Shown here piece by piece: positions 24,758 through 35,654 of a stretch of DNA of 64,000 bases. The stretch lies in contig PUQB01000471.1 in the NCBI GenBank assembly GCA_003024785.1, forward strand, positions 363,872 to 427,871. Direction: 5' to 3'. Position numbers and translations under genes: made by a program. This DNA comes from Selaginella tamariscina (taxonomy: Eukaryota > Streptophyta > Lycopodiopsida > Selaginellales > Selaginellaceae). The notes beneath the pieces are model-generated. The model was not told the DNA's origin. It ran no database searches and saw nothing but the letters and a program-made list of their open reading frames with translations. Every line of letters starts with the position of its first letter. Position 1 is the first letter of the stretch.

Positions 24758-26780
24758 CCTGCAACTCGTATCCTGTATTCGGAATCCTGTATTCTATATC
24801 GGGTCGTGACAGCTTTGAACAACACCACTATGTTGAACAACATATAGAACACTTTTCAAAGATGTAAACATTGTATTACATTTCAACTTCACCAGTATGA
24901 CACTTGCATGTCATTTAAAGTTGAGAGGCGGCATTGGTGAGATGGTTAACATTTAAAAAAAGATGAAGGACTATGTGATTGCTTAATATATTTGTTACTC
25001 TCAATACTATAAACATCAAATTCACAACAAAATGGATTAAGAGACATCCAAAAGCCTACATTAATTCATCAAAATACCTCTACTTAATCCATAGCATCCA
25101 ATAGCCTTAATTAATTTTGATTAATGCAAAGGTTGTCAAAAGATGATGAATGTTATTTTTACTCTATAATACCATGATATAATTACTTTAGATGGGTCAA
25201 GTCATTAGCTTGAATTCATCACAATAAACGATGTGGTAAAATTATATTATTTCAATTTATGACCCAAGAAGGAAATACGATGGAGGTCTCGATAAACATA
25301 GTTTTCTATTGAAAAAAGAGTTTGGACATTGAGAGACATTAAATGTCACATTCAGTATGACTATAAGAAAATGCATGAATTCTGATGGTGAGAGTAATAA
25401 AGATATAATATATTCCTTAGAATTTGTTTTTTAATAAAGGATTCTTAATAATTAATCATGTCATTCTTTCTTTAAACATAGAATATTCTAAAGAAAGTTC
25501 TTATATAAAATATTATATATTATTATTAAATACTATTTAAATAATAAAATTGCTAATCATTAATAATTAGGACTATAGAAAGTCTCATTTTTGTTTAAGA
25601 GTGCTTGCATGTTTTAACATTAACATCAGTTCATGTATGTGCCCTAAGTCATATAATTAACATGTATAAACCAAATGGTGTATAAAACATATCTTCAAAC
25701 ACATGATTAATCATGTCAATAGAATTAAAAGCCAACACGATAGAATCTCACCCTTGGATGTTGCATATGCACCACCCATAATAAATCTTCTAGAGAGCAA
25801 AACTGGAGCTAGTTATCTTCAGAAGTCAATTGTGGTTCATTAGAGCTATATGATGGCCATTGTTTTAGCATAATGATGTTTAAAGAGTATTCCATTTCAG
25901 AGGCCATTTCTAAAACAACTAATGCATGATTGGGTCGTTGATGCTAGCTTTGGGGACTATAAACTAGTGCTATACCATTTTCATCCAAAATGCTACCATC
26001 TTTGCAAACTTCTCCAAGCACGTACCATATTAGTCACACAAGCATCATATACATTAGTAGAAGTGGTTGCAAGGACATCCATGGAGTTTAATACTCTAGG
26101 TTCTTGTTTTAGAGATGGAAAATGGGTATGTTCTAAAAGATAATGTGAATTTGATGGTGTTGCTACTGAGAATAGCTCATGGAGACCAAAATTCAATTTG
26201 CAATCAGCACCTAGATGAAGGTTATATATAGAAATTATCAATTTAACTAATGAGGCAAATAAACCATATGCATGTTGTACTAAAGTGGGCATGATACGTG
26301 AAAATGGGAATATAAAATAAATTACTAATTAATACTTAAGTTTTAATTATTAATTAATCATTTAATTAATATGTAATTAAGCCTTAAATATTAATTAATT
26401 AATTAATTAATCCTTCAATAACCTTACTTAGTAAGGAATATTCCTAAAATATCTTAGAATATTCATATTATTCTAAAAATAGTTTACAATAATGAAGAAA
26501 TACTATCAAACATAATTACAAATGAAATCATTTTTTATCAACATGTTAATTTTTTATAAATACTTTCTTCCTAACATACAGAGAAATCTCCTCATTTTGT
26601 CTAAATCATCACTCTCCGGATTAATCAAATCATTTTGGTCAATATCTTGATGTTGTTGCCACCACTAACACTCTCACGAATGCAATTGGGAGTTGCCATC
26701 CTTGTTAATACATAAGATGTATAAGACCAGGTCTGCATAAAGGCTCATCTAAAAATGACGTTCCTTAAGAATAATATTAT
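24758..26780. other. Intergenic DNA without recognised genes
   Basis: The first 50 bp complete the TATCCTGT repeat cluster. The rest is AT-rich. A segment at about 25,540-25,745 resembles pieces at about 40,020-40,085 and 42,403-42,505 (shared words such as CCTAAGTCAT and TAATTAACATGTATAAA), so it belongs to a dispersed repeat. Open frames near 25,920-26,290 overlap on both strands and match nothing I recognise. Confidence 0.5.
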
Positions 26781-26849
26781 AAAGCGCCCGGTTGCTATCC
26801 TTCATTTTATAAAATTCAAAATCACGAGAAAGAAAAGCTTCAGGAAATG

Positions 26850-27814
26850 TATTTGATACGGTGGATACTGCTCACAAAAATTTTCGAGATTCTTCTTTCT
26901 GAGGCACGTATCCAAGTAGTTCACTAGCTCATCCATGATATCGTATCAGAATATGGATCGAAAGTGATTGGATGAATACAAGCAATGTTTTGGTTGAGCA
27001 TAGCCTTCTGAGGAGAGTCGTCTACTACTAAGATATGTGCATTCTTCATTATCCTTAAGCGACTGATCTCCCCATGAGTCCCAATTATTCTTTCATTCTT
27101 GAAGAAGTATGGCTTGCTTTCCTTTCTTATATTGTGAAATTCGAGAGGTTTATAACACATTCGCTGGTCAAAAATCCAATCTTTACGAATCACCTCTTCT
27201 GCAACACTACAATGTTTCTTAAGCAAATTCAACAGCGGTGTTAAGTTATGAATCTGCATGCATGACCAAATCCCCACAAGCGCACCCATCTCCTTAAGCT
27301 TTTGAAAGAGACGATCCAACCCTGGACGAAAAATAATATCATATCGAAATTTACCATGACAAGGAATGAAATCTCCTTGTTTGATTTCTTTTTTCCTATC
27401 CTCGGGCCTTTGTCGATGAAGCAGAACACCATTGACATCCAACAACACAATATGGCCATGAGTAACATGAGATAGCGTTGCCTCTTGAATACTTTGCAAA
27501 TCACTTGTTTGCTCCCTTTCACATTTATCCGTTGCACTATCTCGTTGCCTATCCCTTCATCATTTAATTGTACATCATCCTTACAAGATTCAGATATTGC
27601 ATGCGCTGAAGAAATTGATTTCGGAACTGAAGCCAATAAAAGATGATGAAAAAACTGAAGTGGCCCCCATGGTAACGATGTTTTGAGCTGCATTATTATC
27701 CATTTCCTGCATGAACTCTGTCATTCTGACATGTGGCACAAGAAATTGTCGCCAAACCCCTCTCTTACCTCATGCCAATGCTGAAAATCCATGTTCTCAA
27801 TTGTTTCATTACAT
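26850..27814 (-). pseudogene. FCP1/NIF-type HAD phosphatase-like gene remnant
   Basis: HAD-fold phosphatases of the FCP1/SCP group dephosphorylate phospho-serine, for example on the RNA polymerase II tail. Visible on the minus strand: motif I HIVLLDVNGVLL (27,40x-27,44x; the usual DxDGT/L has N in place of the second D), the helix FRPGLDRLFQKLKEMG, then SCMQIHNLTPLLNLL, and motif III ILVVDDSPQKAM near 27,020. A small upstream exon at 27,769-27,814 with good splice signals and a following exon starting at 27,687 precede the domain. The likely C-terminal end (DELVNYLDTCLRKKN) lies in a different frame from the main 191-codon open frame, and the N-terminal exon also changes frame. The catalytic second aspartate appears substituted, so activity is doubtful even if expressed. 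It lies downstream of, and parallel to, the ParB/methyltransferase gene. Confidence 0.65.
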
Positions 27815-27988
27815 CTGCAAAATGATAATTAGCTGACCTTAAACAAGGTATATTATTTACCTTGTTAATGTGTGACCCATGTTTGAACTAAAAGCTTCAT
27901 TAATCCTTGAGAATTTATTTTCTGTACAAATATAAACGAAATATACAAAAATGCCTTATGTTACACTCATTTACAACTATTCGTCACT

Positions 27989-30900
27989 CTAAGAACTCAT
28001 TAACAATTCTTCTTCGCTATTACCTTCTGAGTGAGGCGAAGAAGGTCTAAGCCGCTTGTGAGATGGTTCAAGATCTTCTGTATCTTCTATTGATGTTTCC
28101 ATGGGTAATGGAGTGTGCGAATGTTCTGTACTCCTCGAGATAACTTCCGGTCTAATATCTGATTGAAGTTCGTCCTCAGACTCCGACATTGAACCAGATT
28201 CGTCTTCAGAGCTATCGCACTTATCTGGAGGGAACTTTCTCAAATACTCCTTTATGGATTCGTTGGGGTAGTCAGTTGAGAACCTATCTATCCACTTGTT
28301 CAGGTCCTCAACCATGGTCTTATCCTTTTCAACGGCAAATACACATGTATGCCGAAGGTAACACTCCTTCAAGACGGACCCCCTAGTGCAGTAGTCAAAA
28401 ACCCACGCATCACTGTGAGGACCCCTGATCAAGTTGACGATGCTCCGTGCCGCTTGACTTGTATGTTTGGATAACGTACATTGCCGAATACGTCTCACCT
28501 ATCGGTGTATCGGATGGAGGTTCAGGGCCGTTGGAGTGCAAACAGATGCCTGGCCAGTCATTTGGAAGTTTGAAATGTTTGGCGCATTCCTAACAACCAA
28601 GTGAACAACCGAATCAATGCACTTCGGATCAGCATCATTCATATAAAATCCTGTCCAACGATGTTTATTCCTCTTGGCAAAGGAGAAGGCAAAGGTATCG
28701 GTGACATGAGCAAGAATCAAGAAATAAATACCTGAAAACGTAGATATCAGTCAAGAGTGCAAGTATGAATTCAATAATAAATACCTTCTTTGTACATGCT
28801 TGCACGGCTAAGTTTCTCCACCAATCCTCTAGTGTCCTGTCTGTCGAAGGATTTTTTGACACCCGCCGATCCATCACGAACAATTGAAACGGTTTCCTAC
28901 AAGCAGTGATGGTACCCCATAAAGTCTCCGAATCCAACAACAAACATCTGTAGGGCTTGTCGTGATTCGTAGCATCCTCCTTTATAAGGTTCAACTCGGT
29001 TCTCCGCTGCTGAAGGACTGCCATAAGAGAAGGCGTCATCGCAATGTTCTCCTTTTTGGCGTTGGCGTGCAATAGATTCTTGCCCAGATCTTCCGATTGA
29101 TTCACCCATTCGACAAGCATATCATCATTTTCACATGCAAATATTTGCTGACCTCTTCATATGTTGAAGCCGAAATCCAACCCAGTTTGTGGCAGTGTAT
29201 TCCCAACCACTCCTTGAAGTGCCTGACCGTCTTCAACTCCATTGCCTTGAGATGAAAAGGAGAGGTGGGCTGCTGTTGTTAATTGTAATTTGCCATCAAT
29301 CACCAAATCAGCCAAGACTTCCATCTCCTCCATCGTTGTTCCATTTAAAGGCTTCAACCATGTGAGCTTGAAATCGTTGTCTACATCCTTTATAGATTGA
29401 ACAGACTTAGCCTTCGGCGTCTTACTGGGTTTCTTTGCAGACTTCTCTGAGGGCTCTTCACTTGTCTGCTTCTTCTTCAGTGTTCCTTTTGCAAAGGATT
29501 CCATAATCCCCAACCATTTGCAAAGATCCTATCCTCGGGACAAGAAATCAACATCATCAAAAAGGATGTTTCCTTCCCGCCCACCTGGGCAAAATCAACT
29601 GCTACAATTTCTTCAACTCTCTGAGAAAAAGACAGATTAATATACCGGCGAGATAAATCCCGCCCAAACAATTTGCTTACCCGGTAGTCCGCAGATTGTG
29701 TATTCCCTGCGGTAGCTCTTTGTGGTCGCTGAAGAGATTCCCACACGGCTCGCGTGTGTTTAACTTCTCCCATATTTTGCTGTTGTAGTGGTTGGTGTCT
29801 GCAGCGTCCCATTCCGCCGATAACTTATGGTACTGCTCGATTGTGAGATTCGGCTTCGCTAAAAACGCCGATCTTTTCGTCAGCTTCTCACGGGTATGCT
29901 CGGAAAGTTTTGTTGCCATCGTTCCTTTGTTGTGTTCGTCGAGAAGTCGTTGGGCTGCCGTTATTGTGTGCTGGCCACTAATGATGTAGTACTTAACTGA
30001 TTTTCTATTCTCCGTCTGAACCTTCCTCATTTGTTCCGGTGTTGTGATCCACACTTTGTCAGCGCCTTTGTTTCTCTAGTATGCGCACAAAACAGCATTA
30101 TGTGGAACGGTGTAAGAATTGTCGTCCTTCATCTTCTCCATGAGCTCAGCTACACGTTCCTGATTCAGTGGCCTGTAATTGAAGTTTGGGTTGACGCTGC
30201 AATACTTAACCCTACACTCGTAAATCCTATCATCCAACATCATTTCCTTGTGGCTTATTGCAGCATGGGACGCCACAGGTGCAGCTGACAAAACGACTAA
30301 TGATTTTCTTCTACGATCCGAATCAACATGTGTGATCCCCGATTGATGCTGTTCTAATGTTCTCCACACTCTTCCAGCTCCCGAAATTTGCTAAGCAAAT
30401 TGAACGTGATCTGTAAAGAACCTGAGACCAAGCCACCCTCTCAATCTCCTTATGATGTCGCTGTGTTCTTCTTCAATGTGAAGAGGGACGATTGCTCCAC
30501 TTGTGGATTTTTGTATTGTGAAGCAAATCTCTGCTGAAATACACCTACTCGATGAGTCTGAAGATCTTCGAAGTAGACATCCAGTTGGATCCCCTCCATA
30601 GATGGGCTTTCGTTGAGTTGAAGAAGAACTCCAAGGTCAACATCATTAGTGAACACGTGAACGTCATTATCCACAAGTCGACAAAACCACCCGAAATTAA
30701 TGTTGTAACTGGCGACCTCTGGATCCGAGAACGTGACATTGGATGGAACAAGGCATATGTGTCGAGCATCGTTCAATCTGGGTTCACAGCATGCTTTCGG
30801 ATGCTTGACTAGCACACCCACTTTCCATTGTTTTGCTTGTCCATGCGATGTGACAGAGGTTAGTTTGACAGCAACCATGGTTGTTCCAATGCGCTTCCCG

Positions 30901-31113
30901 TTTAGTTTAAATATGGCCAAGTTGATTCCAGAATCCCCCTGCCCATCTCTTCTCCTGCTCTCGTCTTTAATGTCACCTCAATTCCACATCTGAATACAAA
31001 AATGATTAGTTCAAGCACATATCCGAGTATAAGATTTATTTTAATTCTTACCCAGAATTTGACGACGACTCCATACTAATGACTCGATCTCCTTGTTTAA
31101 TTAAATCGTCCTT
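27989..31113 (-). pseudogene. ParB-like domain fused to DNA adenine/cytosine-N4-type methyltransferase-like domain (disrupted gene)
   Basis: Read right to left. A first exon lies at 31,052-31,113 with clean GT/AG borders. A 150-codon N-terminal region follows (30,450-30,920; no family recognised). A ParB/Srx-like segment (about 29,680-30,240) has NPNFNYRPLNQERVAELM and YYIISGQHTITAAQRLL. A basic linker (KKKQTSEEPSEKSAKKPSK, about 29,450) comes next. The methyltransferase-like part has LFVMDRRVSKN (about 28,870), at the place of the DPPY motif, and VFDYCTRGSVLKECYLRH followed by VFAVEKD (about 28,330-28,400), at the SAM-binding motif. An acidic Ser/Glu-rich tail ends the gene at 27,989. ParB plus N4/N6 methylase is known from phage and bacterial proteins; the DPPY-like and FxGxG-like residues here are degenerate. 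The frame is broken several times, so it is probably not functional. Confidence 0.6.
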
Positions 31114-31213
31114 CTGCAAAATAATACACTATGAATACAAATCATATAAAAACGCACACACACTTGTATAAACCCGAATATACAAAATAATACACAAGAG
31201 AAGTGGAGGAATT

Positions 31214-31300
31214 AACTGTCCAAAGCTCACCTTTGTGCTAGTGCAAAAGAAAGATAACATTTCGTTTTAGAACCACCACAAATGTGAGCTCTGGACAGTT
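31214..31300. other. Hairpin-forming inverted repeat
   Basis: AACTGTCCAAAGCTCACCTT plus TGTG at 31,214-31,237 pairs with 31,277-31,300, giving a 24-bp stem with about two mismatches and a 39-nt loop. It lies between the first exon of the ParB/methyltransferase gene and the palindrome array. It could be a foldback element or a small-RNA hairpin; there is no evidence of transcription. Confidence 0.6.
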
Positions 31301-31404
31301 TTACATAGTTTCCTAGCTTTTACTCGAAATATTATGATAAGATGATAAAAGTAAATAAAATGAGATATGCAACTTATATATACTAATACACATATATATT
31401 CACA

Positions 31405-32315
31405 TGGAAGGTGCGGCGGGATTAATCTCGCCACCTTTCTGCCTTGAACGGAGTGCAGAATTAATCTTGCCACCCTTCTCGGTCTCAGAGAGAACTTGGC
31501 AGGATTTATTTAGCACACCCCTTCAGTGACTCCAGAAAGGAGGCGGGATTAATCTCGCCCACCATGTAAGGGATGGTTAAATAATTTCGCCACCTTCCCA
31601 GTTCTCTCCATTGGTATGTTGTAAACCTTCTACGTCTCAGACAGAAACATTTGGGATTGGTCCGACTCACCAATGAAGATAAAAGGGAAGGGTGGCGAAA
31701 TTCATTCCTCCAATAGGCATTGAAGGCTCGGTGGGATTAATCCCCGCCCAGGGCCTTCACTCGGTCCTATGCGGCGGGATTAATCCCGCTGGACGCCAAT
31801 TCCTTGCGCAAAATCAGGCGGGATTAATCTCGCCGCGTAGACCCTTCAGTTAGGCCTTTGGTGGCGGGATTAAACCCGCCCGATTCCGCGCAGGGCAGCG
31901 GGATTAATCCCGCCACCAGGCCCTTCACTCGGGCCCTAGGCGGCGGGATTAATCTCGCTAGACACCAATGCCCTGCGCGGAATCGAGCGGGATTAATCCC
32001 GCCGCCTAGGCCCTTCAGGCAGGCCTTTGGCGCGGGATAAATTCCGCCCAATTCGCGCAGGGCATGCGTACGCGGCGGGATTAATCCCGCTGCTCATGAG
32101 GCTAACAGAATAGCCTACCTGAAGGGCGGCGGGATTGATCCTGCTGCCGAGGGTCTAACCATATAGAGGCGGGATTAATCCCGCCGCTATATGGTGAGAC
32201 GTGTGTAGCAGCGGGATTAATCCGCCGCCGAGGGTCTAACCATATAGCGGCGGGATTAATCCTGCCGCTACACATGTCTCACCATATAGCAGCGGGATTA
32301 ATCCCGCCGCTACGC
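31405..32315. repeat. Palindrome array 1: about 19 copies of an 18-bp palindrome, spacing about 42-46 bp
   Basis: The consensus unit core is GGCGGGATTAATCCCGCC, a perfect palindrome. Good copies lie near 31,541, 31,771, 31,817, 31,863, 31,895, 31,942, 31,985, 32,074, 32,166, 32,249 and 32,291. The DNA between cores is not constant: it falls into a few types, some of them reverse complements of each other (for example GATTCCGCGCAGGGCA near 31,881 and its complement near 31,966), so there is a higher-order palindromic layout. Most differences from consensus are C-to-T or G-to-A changes at CCG/CGG. The left 200 bp is more decayed than the right. Open frames across it on both strands are by-products. 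Confidence 0.95.
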
Positions 32316-32807
32316 ACATATATATTTATATATATGTATATGTGTGTAAGAGAGTGCGTGTGTGTCAAAGATAGACAAATCAGATAAAATTATACTGATA
32401 CACAAATTATACCGATACACAAATTATATGTATATCGTGTGTATGTGTGTGTGAAACAAATAAAATCATACAGATAAACAAACAAATCAATAAAATTATA
32501 TATATGTGTGTGTGTGTGTATATATATATAGGAGTGTGCGTGTGTGTGCGAGAGATAGATAAATAAATAAAATTATACAGATACTGGTACACATAATATA
32601 TGTATGTATATATGTACATAGGTATATATATATGTGTGTGTATATGTATATCGTGTGTATGCGTGTGTGAAACAAATAAAATCATACAAATAACAAACAC
32701 ACACACACACATATATATATACAGGAGTGTGCGTGTGTGTGCAAGAGATACAATTAACAAATCAATAAAATTATACAGATACACACACACACATATATAT
32801 ATGTGTG

Positions 32808-32838
<31 letters not shown>

Positions 32839-33425
32839 GTATAGGAGTGTGCGTGTGTGTGCGATACATAGATAAATAAATAGAATTATACAGATACTGG
32901 TACACATAATATATGTATGTATATTATATGTATATAGGTATAATATATATGTGTGTGTGTGTGTATATGTATATCGTGAGTATGCGTGTGTGAGCGAAAC
33001 AAATAAAATCATACAGATAAACAGGAGTGTGCGTGCGTGTGCAAGAGATAAAATTAATAAATTAATAAAATTATACAGATACACAAACACAAACACACAC
33101 AGATATATATATATATATATCTGTGTGTGTATATGTATACAAGTGTGCGTGTGTGCGAGAGATAGAGATCTATAGAGAAAAGAGAGAGAGAAGGATATAT
33201 ATATTATATATATATATAGATCTGTGTCACACAGATATATATATATCTGTGTGTGTGTGTATATAAATATGTGTGTGTGTGTGTGTATATGTATACGAGT
33301 GTGCGTGTGTGCGAGAGATAGAGATCTAAATTATATTATTAAGATACACACACATATAAATATATAAATAAATAAATAAACTCAGAGGAGTGTGCGTGTG
33401 AGAGAGAGAGAGATTTCACCTGTGT
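32316..33425. repeat. Microsatellite block (TATATG, TGTG, TATA, GAGA)
   Basis: About 1.1 kb of mixed TA/TG/CA runs with a recurring longer unit: GAGTGTGCGTGTGTG followed by AGAGATA...AAATAAAATTATACAGATAC, seen near 32,350, 32,530, 32,725, 32,845, 33,025 and 33,140. The block is thus an array of roughly 100-180 bp units built from microsatellite. The long minus-strand open frame here (32,407-33,096) is low-complexity and is not a gene. Confidence 0.85.
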
Positions 33426-33779
33426 GAGAGAGAGAAGGAGATTTCACTGCTGCCGCCGCCGCCTTACAAACCCTAGGAATATACTTAAATCCTAAAAGGA
33501 ATAGAATATATATTAACCTTAATCGAATATTCCTTCTAAGAATATACTTAAACCCTAAAAAGATTAAACTAGTGATTCGCCCTAAACGAATATTCTTTCA
33601 TTATATTATCAGCGTGTGCATGTGCGTGGATGTATCACATACACCCCAAGAATAAATATCATGCAGGGGTTTAACACGTGTGTGTCCATGAGAGTGTTAA
33701 AGTTTCACGTGCAGCGATACATATATACACACATAGTATTATATACATAGACATACATACATATTAGTACATATTAACA
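33426..33779. other. Intergenic DNA with TTAGG-like and CTTAAATCC repeats
   Basis: Contains a short GCC run (about 33,450) and two similar stretches, GGAATATACTTAAATCCTAAAAGG and its neighbour at about 33,476 and 33,540. No coding region is supported. Confidence 0.4.
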
Positions 33780-34430
33780 TTAGAGAGACAGAGTACAGGA
33801 TCATGTATGGTGTGTATGTATGAGAGAAGAGTGACAATACATATTATGGATCATGCATGGTGTGTATGTTTGAGAGAAGAGAGACAGTACATATTTACAT
33901 GGATCATGCATAGTGTGTATGTATGAGAGAAGAGTGAGAATGTTAATAAATTAAATTCATACACATTGGATATATTAGTACACACATATACATACACACG
34001 TGTATACACACAGACATACATAGATATTACATGTGTAAATTCAATGTGTTACATAGGGTTTAGGGTTTAGGGTTAGGATGGATCATGCATGGTGTTTATG
34101 TATGAGAGTGACTGTTATACACAGATATACATTATACATATTACATAATATTGTAACATCAGTACATATTATGGATCATGCATGGTGTGTATGTATGAGA
34201 GAAGAGACAGGCTACATATTATGGATCATAATCATGCATGGTGTGTATGTATGAGAGAATGGATTATGCATGGTGACACTGTGTATGTATGAGAAGAAGA
34301 TAGAGTGTTAACAAATGAAAATCGTACACATTGCATATATTATATTAGTACACATATATACATACACACGTGTATACACATAGACATACATATATATATA
34401 CATGTGTAAATTCAATGTGTTACATACACA
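33780..34430. repeat. Minisatellite: TGGATCATGCATGGTGTGTATGTATGAGAGAAGAG-type units
   Basis: About seven copies of a roughly 50-bp unit whose core is GGATCATGCATGGTGTGTAT (near 33,799, 33,847, 33,899, 34,079, 34,163, 34,222 and 34,261). A larger block of about 95 bp at 33,960-34,054 is repeated at about 34,325-34,424, so the region grew by duplication at two scales. Confidence 0.8.
34055..34076. repeat. Interstitial telomere-type repeat
   Basis: About three consecutive TTTAGGG-type units, the plant telomere motif, lie at the end of the first large minisatellite block. The array is too short to be a chromosome end. Confidence 0.8.
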
Positions 34431-35410
34431 CACACTGAGTACATATAAATCATACATGCGTTGAACATGATGTTTTCAATAAAGAAGCAACATATAATTT
34501 CTCAAGTTTGGTTTAGGGCAATGTGCATGTGTGTGCATATGTGTCTCTGTAAGTGCTTCTAATGCGTGTGCACATGTATATATAAATTTATGATTGTGTT
34601 TATATATAATATGTGCAAAATAAACATTGAATAATTAAGAAAATAATATTAATATACACACTATGAACATATTTTAAATTATACATAATAATATATGATT
34701 TTATCTAATATATAGCCATATATAGTTTTAAGAATATATATTAATTTAATATTGATAATAAGGTTTAACACTAGAATATTCTTGAAATAATAACAAATTA
34801 ATTGAGAAAATCCCATTAATATATACAAATGTAGAATAATTACTGAGATAATTAAGAATAAGACTAATTTAATTGATAATTATGTTTAATATTAGAATAT
34901 TCTTTGAATATTAAGAAAAAAAAAGAATATCCCATTAATAGTAGGAAATGTAATTAATTACTCGAGTAATTAAGAAAATAATAATAATAAATAGACTATG
35001 AATATATTTTAAATGATACATAATAATATATCAATTTATTTATTATATTAGTGTATATATATATAATATAAACTTAATAATATATGCTTGAATATTAAGA
35101 ATGTAGAATAATTACAAAAATTTCGTAATATTAAACAGCTTGAAGCACTTGAATGACATTAAATGTAATTTTAAAACACTCATTGGAATTGGAGAGTATA
35201 TATGTCAGACTGTCGGTTATTTATTTCAACTCATCTTAAATTTTCTTTTCTGTTATTTCAAAAATTTTGAATTTCTGACATAAGTATTGTCGGTCTGACA
35301 TGTAAATTTGAAAATGCATTTAATTTCCCACTCAAATTCAGATCTGGTTCTTTTCCGGCAAGGGTTTCTTCATTTCTTTATTTTTCACTCTTCAGATTTT
35401 CTTTTTCTTC
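34431..35410. other. AT-rich intergenic DNA
   Basis: TA-rich sequence with two similar AATATTCTTGAAATAAT/AATATTCTTTGAATATT stretches (about 34,770 and 34,895), suggesting decayed repeats. No gene is supported. Confidence 0.5.
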
Positions 35411-35413
35411 TTA

Positions 35414-35492
35414 GTAATCAGCTCAGGAGCGACATTAAATTGGGTGCGCTATTGTTTATAGGAAAGCACGGCGCCTTCAGTGCTGTTTATAA
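35414..35492 (+). pseudogene. Protein kinase-like first-lobe exon fragment
   Basis: The open frame ends IKLGALLFIGKHGAFSAVYK, which fits the start of a protein kinase domain: the glycine-rich loop (G-K-H-G-A-F-S-A-V) followed by VYK. It is cut by a good GTAAGT donor at 35,493 after two bases of the last codon. A TTCTTAG acceptor-like site lies just before 35,414. No further kinase exon (VAxK lysine, HRD or DFG) was found in the next 1.2 kb, which is palindrome array and then the DUF7869-like gene. It is probably a stray exon; the loop lacks one of the usual glycines. Confidence 0.45.
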
Positions 35493-35654
35493 GTAAGTAT
35501 TATAAACAAATTTAAATATATTTATAAAGATTCACTCGTTTACATTCTCTCTTAAATTTTAAAATTTAGGAATTTAGGAATGCATTAGGATTACAATATA
35601 TTCTGTTAGGGATTTATCCCGTTTAAATATATTTTTAACTTAATATTCTCGATT

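Noticed and set aside
31405-32315. E2F-binding sites in the palindromes (GGCGGGA half-sites)
   Set aside because: The plant E2F consensus needs a second T where the repeat has C, so the fit is partial; kept only as an idea.
32407-33096. 229-codon minus-strand open frame rich in Tyr, Ile, Thr and His
   Set aside because: Low-complexity translation of TATATG/TGTG microsatellite.
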